Positions 10,420-22,416 of a DNA stretch of 64,000 nucleotides are shown in pieces. Position 1 is the first letter of the stretch, and each line of letters opens with the position of its first letter. Under the pieces are notes generated by a model that worked only from the letters and a program-made list of their open reading frames with translations, was not told the origin of the DNA and did no database searches. Position numbers and translations under genes: made by a program. Source of the stretch: Chaetoderma sp. LZ-2023a (Eukaryota > Mollusca > Caudofoveata > Chaetodermatida > Chaetodermatidae); the NCBI GenBank assembly GCA_034401795.1, contig CM067373.1:87071448-87135447 (forward strand), given 5' to 3'.

Positions 10420-11110
10420 AGGAAGCTGGTCTTACCATTAATCTTCCTAAAAGTGAAATAGCTAAATCTACAGTGACATATTTAGGTCATGAAGTTGGTC
10501 AGCGCCAAGTTCGGCCCAAATCGGCTAAAGTGGAGGCTATTCATAAGTATCCAGTGCCAACGACAAGAAAGGAAATTATGCGTTTCCTTGGCATGGCCAG
10601 ATTTTTTCTAACTAACCAACTTATTGAAAAAGAATGTCCCATTTAAATGGACACTCGAATGTAAAGAGGGTTTTGACAAGATCCGAGCAGACTTACATTC
10701 TAATCCAGTCTTAGCCGCACCAGATTACAACAAACCAATGAAGCTTGTAATCGACGCTAGCGATCTTGGTGCAGGTGCTATCCTTATGCAATCAGATGAC
10801 CAGGGTTATGACCATGCTGTATGCTATTATTCACGAAAGTTTGATAAACATGAATTACGCTATTCTACTATCGAGAAAGAGTGTTTAGCTCCGATAGTAG
10901 CGTTACAACATTTCAACATTTATTTGTGTTCATTAAAATTCCTGGTTGACGTCTTTACTGATCACAATCCGTTAACATTCATCCAACGGATGTCAGACAA
11001 AAACCAGAGAATTTATCGTTGGAGCTTGACCATCTAACCACACAATCTAAATAGAATTCACATCAAAGGTCATGACAATGTTTTAGCGGATGAAACCAAT
11101 TTTGACCTCT
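10390..11110 (+). pseudogene. RT thumb and RNase H of the Gmr1-like element
   Basis: 10416-10646 gives the thumb (KEAGLTINLPKSEIAKSTVT, YLGHEVGQRQVRPKSAK, RFLGMARF). A frame change with apparent loss of about ten codons follows near 10620. 10624-11037 gives RNase H with its acidic residues: VIDASDLGAGAIL, STIEKECLAPIVAL, VFTDHNPLTF. After a stop, remnants HIKGHDNVLADET continue to about 11090. It is the 3' end of pol. Confidence 0.85.
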
Positions 11111-12729
11111 AATATTTTGACAGACATAGTTGTGTCTCCCGATATAATAACGTTTTTCGTTTTAGTGGTCATACCCACACTTGATACACCGATTCAATTT
11201 GTTTACAATATTCTGAGTTTTATGGCCATTCCTCACTTTCCCCTAGGCGCATGAGGTGTCAGGTCCGAGGGGAACGTATATCATCTCGTGTGGTTTACCT
11301 AGTTTTCTCGGTATTAATCGCTACAGTAGGTGCAATTGATGGCCTTGCGAGATTAGCTTTTACGTCAGCCAACATGTTTAACTGGTCATATGAAGACTGC
11401 GTGGCTTTAAATGATTGGCCCGATGACACCCATATGTTCAGTTATTAAAATGGCATAATACCAACAGAGATCAACCTTTCTTTACTGAGAAATATAGTCA
11501 AAATTGGCATAGAGTAATTATTATTTTGCCCATCGCGTTATTATTTGTTGGTTTTCAATTAAATCGCGTTATTATTTTCCATTCCTTGGGTGGAAAATTT
11601 CATATTCAATTTGGTAAGTATCATATACAATACAGTAAAACAAAATATTTTTATTATTTATTGACATTGACGAATAGTGACGTTTTACTAGTAATGTATA
11701 GTTAATTGGTTTCAGTGTAAGTAGTATAAAATTATGTAATAGAATTTTGATTCAAATAATATACTTAAAGTTCTCTGATACTAATAAATAAGTGATCAAT
11801 TAACTACTTGTATATCATTAATATATTCAAGTAGTTTATTAAATCCTAAATTATCAATCATTTCTATCATTATGCAGCTTACCGACTCACTACATTAAAA
11901 CAGTGGATGAGTCGTTATTTTTACCGGGGGCATATGATGTGTAATGCCACAGTATATGTGACTATTAATGATTTAATTAATTTAGGGAACATGGATATGA
12001 TGGGTTAATCCAGTATTACAATTTATTCAACGATCCACTGTCCATGTATATGGAATACCTATGATCATGAAATAAACATATGATCGGGTAGTTCCCAATT
12101 CATATGCTAATTCGGCTCTTGGCTGTAACTGATTACCACAAAGTATAGAATTGTTCGATCTGTCCTAGCGACCTAAGTCCATCCCACTATGTAACTCGGT
12201 GAACTATTGATCGTTTTATTATTTTTGAAGTCGATGTTTTTATGGTAGACCAGGCATCAATATTACTTGAAATTAACATGGCATATTCATTGCACATGAT
12301 TGGCGCCATTATGATTGGAAAATAGTTCCTCTAGATTTTATTATATTGGCCAATTTAATTGTATAATTATTAATTTTTCTTGTATAATTATTATTTTTGA
12401 GATTCTATTTTCTAGTGAATTTTATCAAATTTTTATATGATGAGATTGTCACCATCTTTAGGCATTATATGGACGTCGGCGCATTTGTACATCAAACCAT
12501 GTGCTTGTTCATCAATCACGTGACCGTGTTTTGGTGGGAAGATCGCCAACTCCCACTCATCAGTTCGAAACATATCTCTAAGCGGCTCACACGTCATCTA
12601 GGAACCGCGTATTTTCAAGAGGCCACGAACTCACCATGTAAAAATGTTAACGTAATAGTGTGCCTGTGTCGTCTCGTCTTTGTCATCGTCTCAATGTAAT
12701 CATCGTCATCAGCCATCAGTCAATTTTAA
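11111..12729. other. No gene seen; probably includes the 3' end of the Gmr1-like element
   Basis: AT-rich. A 65-codon frame at 11251-11448 and a 100-codon frame at 12397-12699 show no recognisable domain. I looked here for a repeat of 1993-2596 (the missing LTR) and found none by eye. Confidence 0.5.
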
Positions 12730-12951
12730 CTACCGATGACGTCATCAATCTAATCGTCTTCAAACCAAATCCCAAAGCAAGCGGAACCTGGTGCCTTGCT
12801 TGGGTTGGTAGTAGTCTACATTCTCTACCCGTGACGTCATCAATCGCATCATCTTCAGACCAAATCCAAAAGCAAGCGGAACCTGGTACCTTGTTTCGGT
12901 AGGTAGACCTCTATCTTTTCTACCTGTGATGTCATCAATCTCGTCATCTTC
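12730..12951. repeat. Tandem repeat, about 95-bp unit, 2.3 copies
   Basis: Units start near 12730, 12825 and 12920. Each begins CTACC..GTGAYGTCATCAATC; the first two share AAAGCAAGCGGAACCTGGT. Units one and two contain the perfect palindrome TGACGTCA. Confidence 0.85.
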
Positions 12952-15595
12952 ACAACGTTTTCATCCTTCTGAAATGTTCAGACTTTATTAGCGATTGCTG
13001 TCGTCTTTTCGATTCTCTGTCATCTTTCGGCCTCGATCTTCTGTATCGGTAACTAAGCCGAGTTATCACACGCATCATCTCTGTGTCTTCGAGCTTCTCA
13101 ATTCAATATCTCGGATCATCTTAGTGCCTTCGACCTTATCGTTTCTCTTTCGGAATACAGAACATTCTTCCGGTTTCGTCATCCGTTTCTTCATGTGTGT
13201 TTTCACTCCCGGTGCCACGACAGATCGGATCTTCATCTGTTCACCTTCATTCCATGACCGAACTTCTGTATTCAGCATATTCAAGTTATCTGAGTTTTAA
13301 CTGTGATTTCTCAAAATTATTTACCACACACCCCAACCAACTCGCGTGGTGCAGAGACTGTCCAGATTCTTTACTTATGTGACCAAATTTCAGAATATTC
13401 TATGAATAAAATTTCATACTTATTATTGGAATATTTCTATTTAAATTGATTTAATATTTGTTTCAATTTGTTGTTATTACGTCATTTGTCCAAGTTCTAG
13501 TAACCAACAATCATTAAGTAATCATCATGTACACTTAGTCGAGTGGTTCATCAGTCATTTGAAGTACCCAATAAATTTCATTATTATTATCCTACCGACT
13601 AGCGGCCAACTCGCTATTAAAATACCATTGAACTTGTAATGCGTAATCCTTGAAATAAAATATGCATTCAAATTGATTATAAGCTTGCTATGCTATTTGG
13701 TGATTGCCTTTTTAGTAAACTAACCCTTAATGAAAACTAAGTGCTGATTGATTAAAATTTCAATCATCAGATTTCCAAAAATAATTTTCTTTCTTTCCGC
13801 ATATTTAAGTATCAATTTATTCAGTTTCTATAACCATGCTTATAACGCATCACTGGCGTTTTCAAAATATAATAAATATAGTGTTAGTTCACTACTCCAT
13901 TCATACTATATCAATATCAATTCTTCTACTCCCTTTTCTATCATCTATGTAATGAATGAATGATTAAAGTTTTTTCTGTTTTCATAGTTTCATTTACAGA
14001 ATTTTCTCAACCGCTTGCAGATTAACCATCAAATAGTATCATTCCCAGATAGACGGATTTTCTTATTCTGGTAAAGAAGTTTAAACAGCTCTTGTCTTTT
14101 GAAAGAGAGATTGGAACTGTTTAATCTTAACTGTTAGAATTTAAATCGATGTATATGTGGATTGATCGGCCATAAATTTTCTCATTACAATTTCAACGTC
14201 ATTATATAGATCAACGATATTATTGTGGTCGGTTAATGAGGAGCTGTGGTGGTGACTGAGCAACGCGCAGCTTTGATCAAGTCAGACATATCTGAATTTT
14301 GATTATATCTTGATCACTGGTATATTGATACTATTGATCAAGTTTGGTAAAAAACAGAGACGTGAGCCTTAAGTCTAATCCGGAAAGATCATCACCATTG
14401 TTTGCCATTATTCAATACCAATAATCTAATTTAAGTTACAGCCCTGTCATCCTATCTCCTCAACTTCTTTCATTAAATCCGGAATCCTTTGCATTGATTC
14501 GAAATCACTCCTATGTCACATAGATCTGGTGTCCTGATATCATAAAATCTACAGCTGCAATATCCCTGTAATTCTTGATCTATTTATACTAAACATTCGA
14601 GCCATTTAATCTACACCATTTTAGGCGATTTCCTGTTAACTTGAAATTTCTGATCCCTTCATCAACAAATTTGGTACTTATCATTAACAAGCTTTTGAGG
14701 TCATTGAGGTCAAATTTTCACCTGGGTTGACCTACTCGTCTAAACATCATAGGCTGTTGAGCTGTAACCCCTAGATTTGCTTCCATGGCATAACCATACT
14801 TTCTAGGTCATGACCTTGAAATAACCTTAGGGTCAAAATTGATATATTTGACCCAGATAACTCGACATTCCTATGATAATACCTTTGGACAAACTAAGTA
14901 ATGCATGACTTTAATGATGTGAAAATAATGATAACGAATATCTTTGAAGACCAATATATTCAAACATTGCAAACACAGATGAGCGAATTCTGGAAGGGGA
15001 AATATATAACTGTTTTAAGCCTTATTGGGAAAGGGAAGCCTCATAAAGCCAAATGATCGCAACAGAACTTTAGTCACATTTTTTAGGAAAAGAAAGCGTC
15101 GATTCCCCAAAGAAAGGTGGCGACGAAAACGAATGACCAGAGAAGAAAGAATGTGTCCCTTTTACAACTAGACCGAAATAGAAGATGAATCCAATACATA
15201 TTTATTTGCGAATTTTTAAAAAGTAAACGAGTAGAAATTTTGCCAAAATATTATTACAACATACCAAATTGCACTAAATTCTTTAAATTGTATTCAATCA
15301 AGAACAAAGATTTACTAATAAAACTATGTCACAAGACTGAAATAATAAATAAACAGTTCCAACGTTTACGAACGCTACATAATAAAGACATTCTCAACTC
15401 GCATTCACGTGTACAAACACGTATCTAACATGCATGGGAACGCGCTGTGTCGGTATGTACATACAATGACTCACTCACATACATGTAGACGATGACGCCG
15501 GCAGCGACGGCGACGACGACAACGACCATGTCAAATATAATTATTAGCCCTTTAATGACTAAATGTGGTCAAGAAAAGCTAAATATTTGCCCATT
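12952..15595. other. No gene seen
   Basis: Low-complexity TC-rich sequence to about 13300, then AT-rich DNA. Short open frames show no domain. Confidence 0.5.
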
Positions 15596-15725
15596 GAGTG
15601 GCCGTTTGCGGGCCAAGGGAGGACTATTTTTTAGAATCTACCACTGGAATGAAAGGTTCAGTTATCGAGACAGCCCTTCAATGGTGGGGTTTCGGGAATA
15701 GTGTTCTATTAACCGGCAAATGGGC
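15596..15725. repeat. Degenerate foldback hairpin, family 2
   Basis: GGCCAAGGGAGGACTATTTT, then CTACCACTGGAATGA, with a diverged inverted half ending near 15715. It matches the clean copies at 42191-42309 and 50171-50283 at reduced identity. Confidence 0.5.
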
Positions 15726-15744
15726 ATTCCTCAATACTACTGCA

Positions 15745-15965
15745 GAGGGATCCATTTCTAGCCATGCCCCGCCCATTTCTAGCCAATTTCCTTTCACCCT
15801 TTCCGCCTGTCAGGATTGATTTATATAATTTGAACCGTGACTGTCGAGAATTCAGAAGACTTTCAAGGTAATTGAACAGGTAAGGTGTTGAATATTTTGA
15901 AGCTAATTTGACTGGTTGCTGTTGCTGCAGATGTTTATTAAATAGTAAATCCAGCAAAGACACGT
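15745..15965. mobile_element. MITE family 1, partial copy
   Basis: CCATTTCTAGCCATGCCCC at its left, then GTTGAATATTTTGAAGCTAA and TTTGACTGGTTGCTGTTG (one arm of the foldback core), then TTTATTAAATAGTAAA. The second core arm and both ends are missing. Confidence 0.6.
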
Positions 15966-16384
15966 GGTGGAATTTCCAATATTCATGACGGAAATAGACA
16001 CAGCACGATCTATTGTGATGTCAGTCTACATGTGATGTAATTAATTGAGCGTAACGCCATTTCGCGTCGCGTTCTGGCCGTGTTACTAGAAAGTCATATT
16101 TTACAGTTTCTAATGACTTGACGCTATAATTTTGATCAATACAAAACCATTTCACATCTAGAGATTTTGCTAGAATCGGTTGCTGACATTTTTCATTGCT
16201 ATAGGTTCTCCCTGACGAAAATATTGGATAAAACCAACATACATTCCAAGATGGTCAGCTGGGGAGACCCAGATTATGTTCTTCAAAAATAATTCATCTA
16301 TGAAAGATCAATCTTCAAACACGGTTTATCGAGCTATGGTCATGAACTTCTATTATTAGGTAGTCAATATCTCCGTATATCTTG

Positions 16385-16625
16385 TGGGGCGAGGCATCCA
16401 CCAATTTCTGGCGATGCCTCACCCATTTCTAGGTAGGCGCCGCCCACTGTGTACGCACGTTTGAATGGATTTTGAGCCATGAATTTCCAGACTCAAATTC
16501 AAGGTAACCGTACTTAGGTAAGAGTTCAGTATTTAGAAACTAATTTGGCTGTGATGCGTTGCGTCATATGACAGCAACAGCAGCAGCTCAAAGTCAGTTT
16601 CGAAATATTCAATAGATTGTTTAGT
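16385..16625. mobile_element. MITE family 1, diverged copy
   Basis: Holds CGCCCACTGTGTA-type left flank, core arm AGAAACTAATTTGGCTG, a central CAGCAACAGCAGCAGC, and the inverted arm TTTCGAAATATTCAATAG. Same order as the family but at lower identity. Confidence 0.55.
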
Positions 16626-16629
16626 ATGT

Positions 16630-16818
16630 ATTTTTATTTTATTGACGCACTGGCAACGTGCGGCTTCAATTTCCATGTGCTAACTTAGCCGACAGTAATG
16701 CACCCATTAGTTTAATTTGTTGATCACCATTTCCCGGTCGGGGGATCGAACCGCCATTCTGCAACTCCGCATAGCATCAGCAACCAGGCATCTTTCCACT
16801 GAACCACCGCACCAAGAC
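16630..16818 (-). mobile_element. tRNA-derived SINE, family A
   Basis: Reverse complement of the 45833-46020 copy. On the minus strand it starts TCTTGGTGCGGTGGTTCAGT (A-box region), has a B-box-like GGTTCGATCCCC, and ends in the CAATAAAATAAAA-type tail. The conserved upstream sequence (to about 16860) is also shared with the copy at 46177. Confidence 0.8.
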
Positions 16819-17236
16819 TAATAGTGAAGGAATGGCCGACCAGCTTTCACATGTCTGATATACTGACACACTGACGATAGCCTATATGCCATGCTTGCGA
16901 TGTTCTGGCATTGCATTGCATGTAGTGATTACTTCATTAGCCTGTCTCCATCCTCAACTACATAGTAACGCAGTATGCATACTATCCCCGATAGCTTGGA
17001 TGAAGAAGCAAGGTGCCTTACCCACATTGTAGCTAACACATCCAGGCCCATAGCAATGGTTGGAAGGCCCAGGCATGTAGGGGAGTATGGGACACGATAC
17101 CGCAGGCAATTTTCATATGTAGATACTACATCTCCCGCATTTCCTGAGATAAATGGTTGTTTAGAAACAACCACGTACTCATATAAAATATCAATAATAT
17201 TACTGACGTTACTTTTTCCTGACTGGTCAGTGGAAA
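16819..17236. other. No gene seen; left part is shared repeat flank
   Basis: 16822-16862 matches, inverted, the bases just upstream of the SINE at 46177 (GGCCGACCAGCTTTCACATG). The rest shows nothing. Confidence 0.4.
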
Positions 17237-17238
17237 TG

Positions 17239-17282
<44 letters not shown>

Positions 17283-17284
17283 TG
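17237..17284. repeat. (GTGC)n microsatellite
   Basis: About 11 tandem GTGC units. Long reading frames over it encode only repeats and are not genes. Confidence 0.95.
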
Positions 17285-17359
17285 GGATTCCTATCATTCC
17301 ATATTCTTATTTCTTACGATCAGGGTATTTCACAGATTCAACATTTTATATATTCGCAG

Positions 17360-17496
17360 CAATATTGACGAGGCCATAATCTGTATCAATGGCGTCATCA
17401 GTACGTGTCGAGAGACTGAGGAATACCTCGACGCTGCCGGCTATAATGCTGACGCCATTAAAACGGCTCTGACCAGAGCGTGTGAAAAATTAGACG
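17360..17496 (+). CDS. Candidate host exon, Cys-patterned domain
   Basis: Flanked by an AG at 17358-17359 (TATATTCGCAG) and a GT at 17497 (GACG|GTATGC). It reads one leftover base, 45 codons, one leftover base: NIDEAIICINGVISTC, EEYLDAAGYNADAIKTALTR, ACEKLD. Codon use is balanced and unlike the AT-rich surroundings. The C-x6-C ... AC pattern and the boundary phases recur in the candidate exon at 39195-39346. This suggests two exons of one gene of unknown function. Nothing here names a family. Confidence 0.4.
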
Positions 17497-18062
17497 GTAT
17501 GCCATTTTGTCTGTTCTCTCACACCGTCATTTGTCATGTGTATGCTTTCTGAATAATGTTTACATGCCACGGGCATCTTTACCAAGGAGAGCACATATAA
17601 TCATCACTGAACGTAGATCATACATACACTCTATAACGCAGGTTACTGGGTCCGTACTGTACCAATATAACTGGCCCGGTAGTGCGCCAGTACAGGCCCA
17701 GCAAGGTACGTTAAGGTTATCAGGAATAGGATGAAGCTTGCCAGGGGGGCATCCATTTTACGTTTGCCGACAAACATTTATAGACTTCATATTAGTATTA
17801 AAGTACACACTTGCAAACTATTTCCGAATCCAAAAGACTAATATCATCAGTGCCAATATAACGACACTCACCAATTAACTATTGATCCGGGTGAATGTTA
17901 AATAAACAAGAACAATTAGATATTCAAACCCTCGCCCTCACGTTTTGGTGATATTGTAACCTTGTCCAATTCTCCGGATTTTTCTAAGATTTTCTGGATT
18001 TTCCCCGGATTTTCTGAGTTTCCTGAATCATGGCCAAGGTTGTAGAATCCTAGTGTATGATC

Positions 18063-18890
18063 ACACCAAGAAATGTTGCCAGCACAAATAGAAGACCGAA
18101 ACCACACCCTTGATCCTCCACCCTGGGAAAACAAACTAGAAAGCATAGCTATTCGCACCACAGTACCTCATCTCACAACCAAAGATGAACACAGTGATGT
18201 GAGCAAGAAGGCCCTGACCCTAGCCATGCTGGAAGAAATGTACCCTCGGGAGGCATGGATAAGGATCTACACAGATGGATCAGCCAAAGATGCAATTAGA
18301 AGCGGAGGTGCCGAACTGCACATACAGTATCCAAATGGACAACATGAGTCAGCTGCAATACCGACAGGCAAACACTGCACAAACTACAGAGCTGAAGCCG
18401 AAGCACTGGTTCATGCAGCCAACACCATCAGCAGAACACAGACTCTATTACACAGATTGTCTTTTTATCTGATACCCGCTCCGTCCTTGAGGCTATCACC
18501 AAAGGTAAGCTGCCACAACTTGAAGAAGCACTCTCAAGTCACTCTATAGAACACCTCAATCAGAAGATGCCTACCATCATCTCTCGAGGCCAGAGCAAGT
18601 GACCATTTTTCGTCTCAGAACTGGACACAACAGACTAAACCAACACATGTACAGGCGGTTCCACCTTACGACATCGCCCGTTTGTCCTTGTGGAGTAGCA
18701 GAACAGACCACAGAGCACATACTTCAATGTTGCAGTGCGTATCAGCTGCTGAAAGAAGAGATCTGACCTTTGTCAACCTCTTTCCTTGAAAAGCTGTATG
18801 GGCCTGTGGAAGAACTGCAGAAAACCACAGATTTCATCTTGAGAACGGCTCTCCAAGTGTGATACCAGCGATCGAAAAGAAGAAGAAGAA
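18063..18890 (+). mobile_element. 5'-truncated LINE (I-superfamily-like) with RNase H
   Basis: Begins within ORF2 (PAQIEDRNHTLDPPPWENKL). It carries an RNase H: WIRIYTDGSAKDA (first D), CTNYRAEAEALVHAA (E), FLSDTRSVLEA (third acidic site, after a frame change). Next is a CCHC-like tail, SPVCPCGVAEQTTEHILQCC. It ends in AAGAAGAAGAAGAAG, a 3' tail typical of this type of LINE. The first 170 bases match 21578-21740 (minus), so both belong to one family. Stops make it dead. Confidence 0.82.
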
Positions 18891-19018
18891 GAAGACCATA
18901 AACCTAACCATAGCCCTAGAACTAAGCTTAACCCTAATGGTAACCATAACCCTAACCTAATCCTAACCCTAACTCTAATCCTAACGCTAACCCATCCCTA
19001 ACCCTAATGCAAACCCTT
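18891..19018. repeat. Degenerate CCCTAA telomere-like tract
   Basis: About 130 bases of CCCTAA with variants (CCATAA, CTCTAA, GCTAAC), directly after the LINE 3' tail. The G-rich strand points left, opposite to the large array at 24720-33905. Confidence 0.85.
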
Positions 19019-19148
19019 AAAGTGTACATTCATTGCGGATATTCAAATGTCCTTGAGGTGGGAACAGAGAGACCACTTGGCTTGAAATAACAGCGTTTTG
19101 TATGGAAGTTCCCATCGAAATCATGTAGGTATTTTTCTTCGGTCTAGT

Positions 19149-19261
19149 CAAAGTAAATCAAATCAAAACAGACTGCATTTCCATTTAAATGCATGAATTT
19201 AGTTTCATTTGACATATTACCTGTAGACCATCTAGTGGAGAGTTTGTTAAAAATTGATGGC
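19149..19261. repeat. Duplicated flank of ACGC array, copy 1
   Basis: Runs from AAAGTAAATCAAATCAAAAC to TTGTTAAAAATTGATGG. Copy 2 at 19967-20082 is nearly identical and is likewise followed by an ACGC array. Confidence 0.9.
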
Positions 19262-19625
<364 letters not shown>

Positions 19626-19966
19626 CATGCAAGCACACATTTGCAACCTTCAGTGGTTCCGACCTGTCTCTACTCCAGCATCTCAAGAGATGTGGCATGA
19701 TGTCAATCATTATCTCTCAGTTGCAAAAGAAAACATGTTCAGTAACTTATTTGGCATACATACGCCCAGCAGTGTACCATTGTCCCTTTGCTGCAGACAA
19801 CTTGTCTACAGGTATAATGATTTGGTATCTTAGCCGAGAGGACATGATGTCACCATGGATTCCAGAAAGTCCTTCATCACTGTACTGAGGGTATATAGTG
19901 CTTGGTCCACTGACTACTACTCCTTTGAGATTAAAGTGTACATTCATCCCAGCTCTGGGACTAGTC

Positions 19967-20082
19967 AAAGTAAATCAAACCAAAACAGATTGCATTTCCA
20001 TTTAAATGCATGAATTTAGTTTCATTTGACATATTACCTGTAGACCATCTAGTGGAGAGTTTGTTAAAAATTGATGGCAACA
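19967..20082. repeat. Duplicated flank of ACGC array, copy 2
   Basis: Near-identical to 19149-19261. AAAGTGTACATTCAT precedes both copies at different distances (19019, 19935), so the duplicated unit may once have been longer. Confidence 0.9.
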
Positions 20083-20114
20083 CGCACGCACGCACGCACG
20101 CACGCACGAACGAA

Positions 20115-20146
<32 letters not shown>

Positions 20147-20188
20147 CACACGCACGCACGCACGCACGCGCGCGCAGAGTGAGAGAGA

Positions 20189-20220
<32 letters not shown>
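20083..20220. repeat. (ACGC)n followed by (GA)n
   Basis: ACGC units to about 20170, then GAGAGAGA to about 20219. Confidence 0.95.
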
Positions 20221-20223
<3 letters not shown>

Positions 20224-20639
20224 GTGTAATCAGATCTGCTATTGGCGGTGTGTCTGGTGGTCTTTAGTTTGACTATCCCCAGCTCAAGTATCTCAAGTCT
20301 AGCGAGAATAGATTAAAGCAGTGTGGTTTGCTCTTCAATCAGGAGCTTGATAGATTATGCGAATTGGCTTTGTCGCGAGTCTGCCATTGTTGTAATGGTA
20401 TATAATGAATAGATTTAAATCTACCGTCTGCACCTCATAGACAACCTGTCTAATAATCGATAACCAGGCTTTCTGAGATAACACTGAATGACGACATCGG
20501 AGATGTTCTCTGGTAGATAGCCTATATGTCCTAGTTCTTAACATGTTCTATGTACGTGCCTCAGTATGTTTGTTTGTCTGTCACTTGGCTAATGTCTGTC
20601 TTCCTGTTCTATCCGAGCAAGAGATGTGTTAGTTTCGTA
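20221..20639. other. No gene seen
   Basis: Unique-looking sequence without a domain or repeat that I recognise. Confidence 0.5.
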
Positions 20640-20822
20640 CGTGGCATCAGCTAGCGTGCATACGTGCTTGCGTGTGTATGCGGGCGCGCGTGCGTGCGTG
20701 CTTGTGTGTGTGCTTGAGTATGTGCGTGTTCGTGTGTGTATTTGTGTGTGCGGGCATGTGTGTGTATGTCTCTATATGTGCACGTGGGTCTCTGTATGTG
20801 TGCGTGCGTGCGTGCGTACGTG
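20640..20822. repeat. Degenerate GT/GTGC-rich tract
   Basis: Imperfect alternation of GTGT and GTGC with interruptions; an old microsatellite. Confidence 0.8.
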
Positions 20823-20941
20823 GTAAGGTGAAGTGAAGGAGTGAGCAAGTGACATTGACAAAATGACTGAGTTGAAAGCGAGGCTCCTCGTTTCGAAATG
20901 CGCATGCGTATAAGATGATATTTAGGTAGTAACATTGCATT

Positions 20942-21345
20942 GTACCATCACTCCATCATTCCATCTCTCCATAGCTCCATCACACCATCGCTCCATCTCT
21001 CCATAGCTTCATCTCTCCATAGATCGATCGCTCCATCTCTCCATAGCTCCATCGCACCACCGCTCCATCTCTCCATGGCCTCATCGCTCCATCACAACGC
21101 ACCGTCGTATCATCGCATTGCACCATCGTTCATCGCATCACACTATCGCTCCTTCGCATCGTACCATCGCATAGCACCATAGCACCATTGCTCCATCGCA
21201 TCGTACCATCGCTCCATCTGATCGCACCATCCTGCTATCGCATCGCACCATCATATCATCGCATCGCACCATAGTGTCATCGCATCGCTCCATCGTGGCA
21301 AGTATCTGGATGGCGATGCGCAATGGCTCGAATAAGCCATCACAT
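20942..21345. repeat. CCATCGC-type minisatellite with conserved tail
   Basis: Irregular units of CCATCTCT, CCATCGCT and CATCGCAC. It ends in a distinct tail (GGCAAGTATCTGGATGGCGA, then CTCGAATAAGCCATCAC). The right end, including the tail, recurs in the same orientation at 33905-34000. Confidence 0.85.
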
Positions 21346-21574
21346 TTCTCGGACATACCATAGATATTAACTGTATCGCTGCTGAAAACCATGGGCCAAT
21401 AGTTTCAATAAGAAAAAAGCTTGACTAGTAAAATTGTTTTCAAAATATTTAGCCTGTCGTCTGCAAAAAATCAGCGGTGTGACGGTTATTAGATTTTCAT
21501 GTTTATTACCATCGCCCGTATGAGAAGATGGTATTGTGATCGGGTCTGTTTGCGTGCGTACGTATGTGCGTGCG
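21346..21574. other. No gene; ends in short GCGT-rich tract at the LINE truncation point
   Basis: Non-coding. 21545-21580 holds degenerate GCGTGCGT repeats where the LINE reading on the minus strand stops matching its sister copy. Confidence 0.6.
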
Positions 21575-21579
21575 TGTAT

Positions 21580-22416
21580 GCATGGCTAGGGTCAGGGCAT
21601 TCTTGCTCACATCACCGTGTTCATCTTTGGTTGTGAGATGAGGTACTGTGGTGCGAATAGCTATGCTCTCTAGTTTGTTTTCCCAGGGTGGAGGATCAAG
21701 TGTGTGGTTTGGGTCTTCTATTTGTGCTGGCACGATTTCTTGGTGTTTCCTTTGAAGTGCTTTTGTCTCTTTCACAAAACTTGATCTTGTAAGTCTTCCT
21801 GATGACAGCTGTGCTTGCCTGATCTTCATCGGGTAGTTGTTGAACGAGTTGAACTTTGCAACTGGATCAGTGCTTTGCATTCCCTTCCTTTGCTAAGTGG
21901 GGGGATGTCTGCTGTCTGCTCTATTTTTTCTATTGGTGTTGATCTCATTCCACCAGTGATGATGCGCAGTGCCTGGTTTTGTACTCTGTCGAGGTTCTGT
22001 TGATGAGATTTAGCTGCTGTCATCCATGAGCTGGATCCATACTCAAGGTGTGGTCGTACGGCACCTAGGTAGATGGTCTTGAGGATCCTTTCATTGGCAC
22101 CCCACTTTGTTCCTGCCAGCTTCCTCATGATGTTTAGCGTTCTTCTGGCCTTTGCCTCTGCGTTCTGGATGTGCTCCTTCCATGTTAATCTTTTGTCATA
22201 GGTGACTCCCAGGTATGTCTGCTGGTCCTCATACTCGAGTGGAGTACGCTCAGTGTCAGATTGCCAACCTTGGTTTTGGTGGACAGTGAGAATAGCATGG
22301 CTGATGATTTTTCTTTGTTGATGGTAATACACCAGCAATTGGCCCAAGCTGTAATTCTGTCCTAGGCGAGCTGCATTCTGTACGTGGCAGTCGGTGTGTA
22401 CTCCTCGGTGCACCAA
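21580..22416 (-). pseudogene. LINE ORF2, region between RT and RNase H
   Basis: RT thumb and connection: YEDQQTYLGVTYDKRLTWKE, KARRTLNIMRKLAGTKWG, ILKTIYLGAVRPHLEYGSSS, RVQNQALRIITGGMRSTP. It then passes by frame change to KIRQAQLSSGRLTRSS and PAQIEDPNHTLDPPPWENKL, and stops at a GCGT-rich tract. Family knowledge places RNase H next; it is absent here. Confidence 0.85.

Larger units (their letters stand above)
2628..11110 (+). mobile_element. Gmr1-like Ty3/gypsy retrotransposon, degraded, interrupted by a nested element
   Basis: Domains read in order on the + strand: gag pieces, aspartic protease (7622-8056), integrase zinc finger and core (8291-9300), integrase C-terminal part running into reverse transcriptase (9319-10419), then RNase H (to about 11110). 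Integrase before reverse transcriptase is the Ty1/copia order, but the RT and RNase H sequences are Ty3/gypsy-like. That combination defines the Gmr1 group described from deuterostomes. At 2841-6540 the gag region is split by another LTR element. At least five frame changes show the copy is dead. I did not find its LTRs. Confidence 0.85.

Noticed and set aside
12397..13382. Host gene in a cluster of overlapping frames
   Set aside because: TC-rich low-complexity sequence; no splice-consistent exon or domain.
17642..17705. Possible 64-bp exon between ACGCAG and GCAAG|GTACGT
   Set aside because: The donor looks good, but its start phase does not fit the preceding candidate exon and 21 codons give no family; too weak to call.
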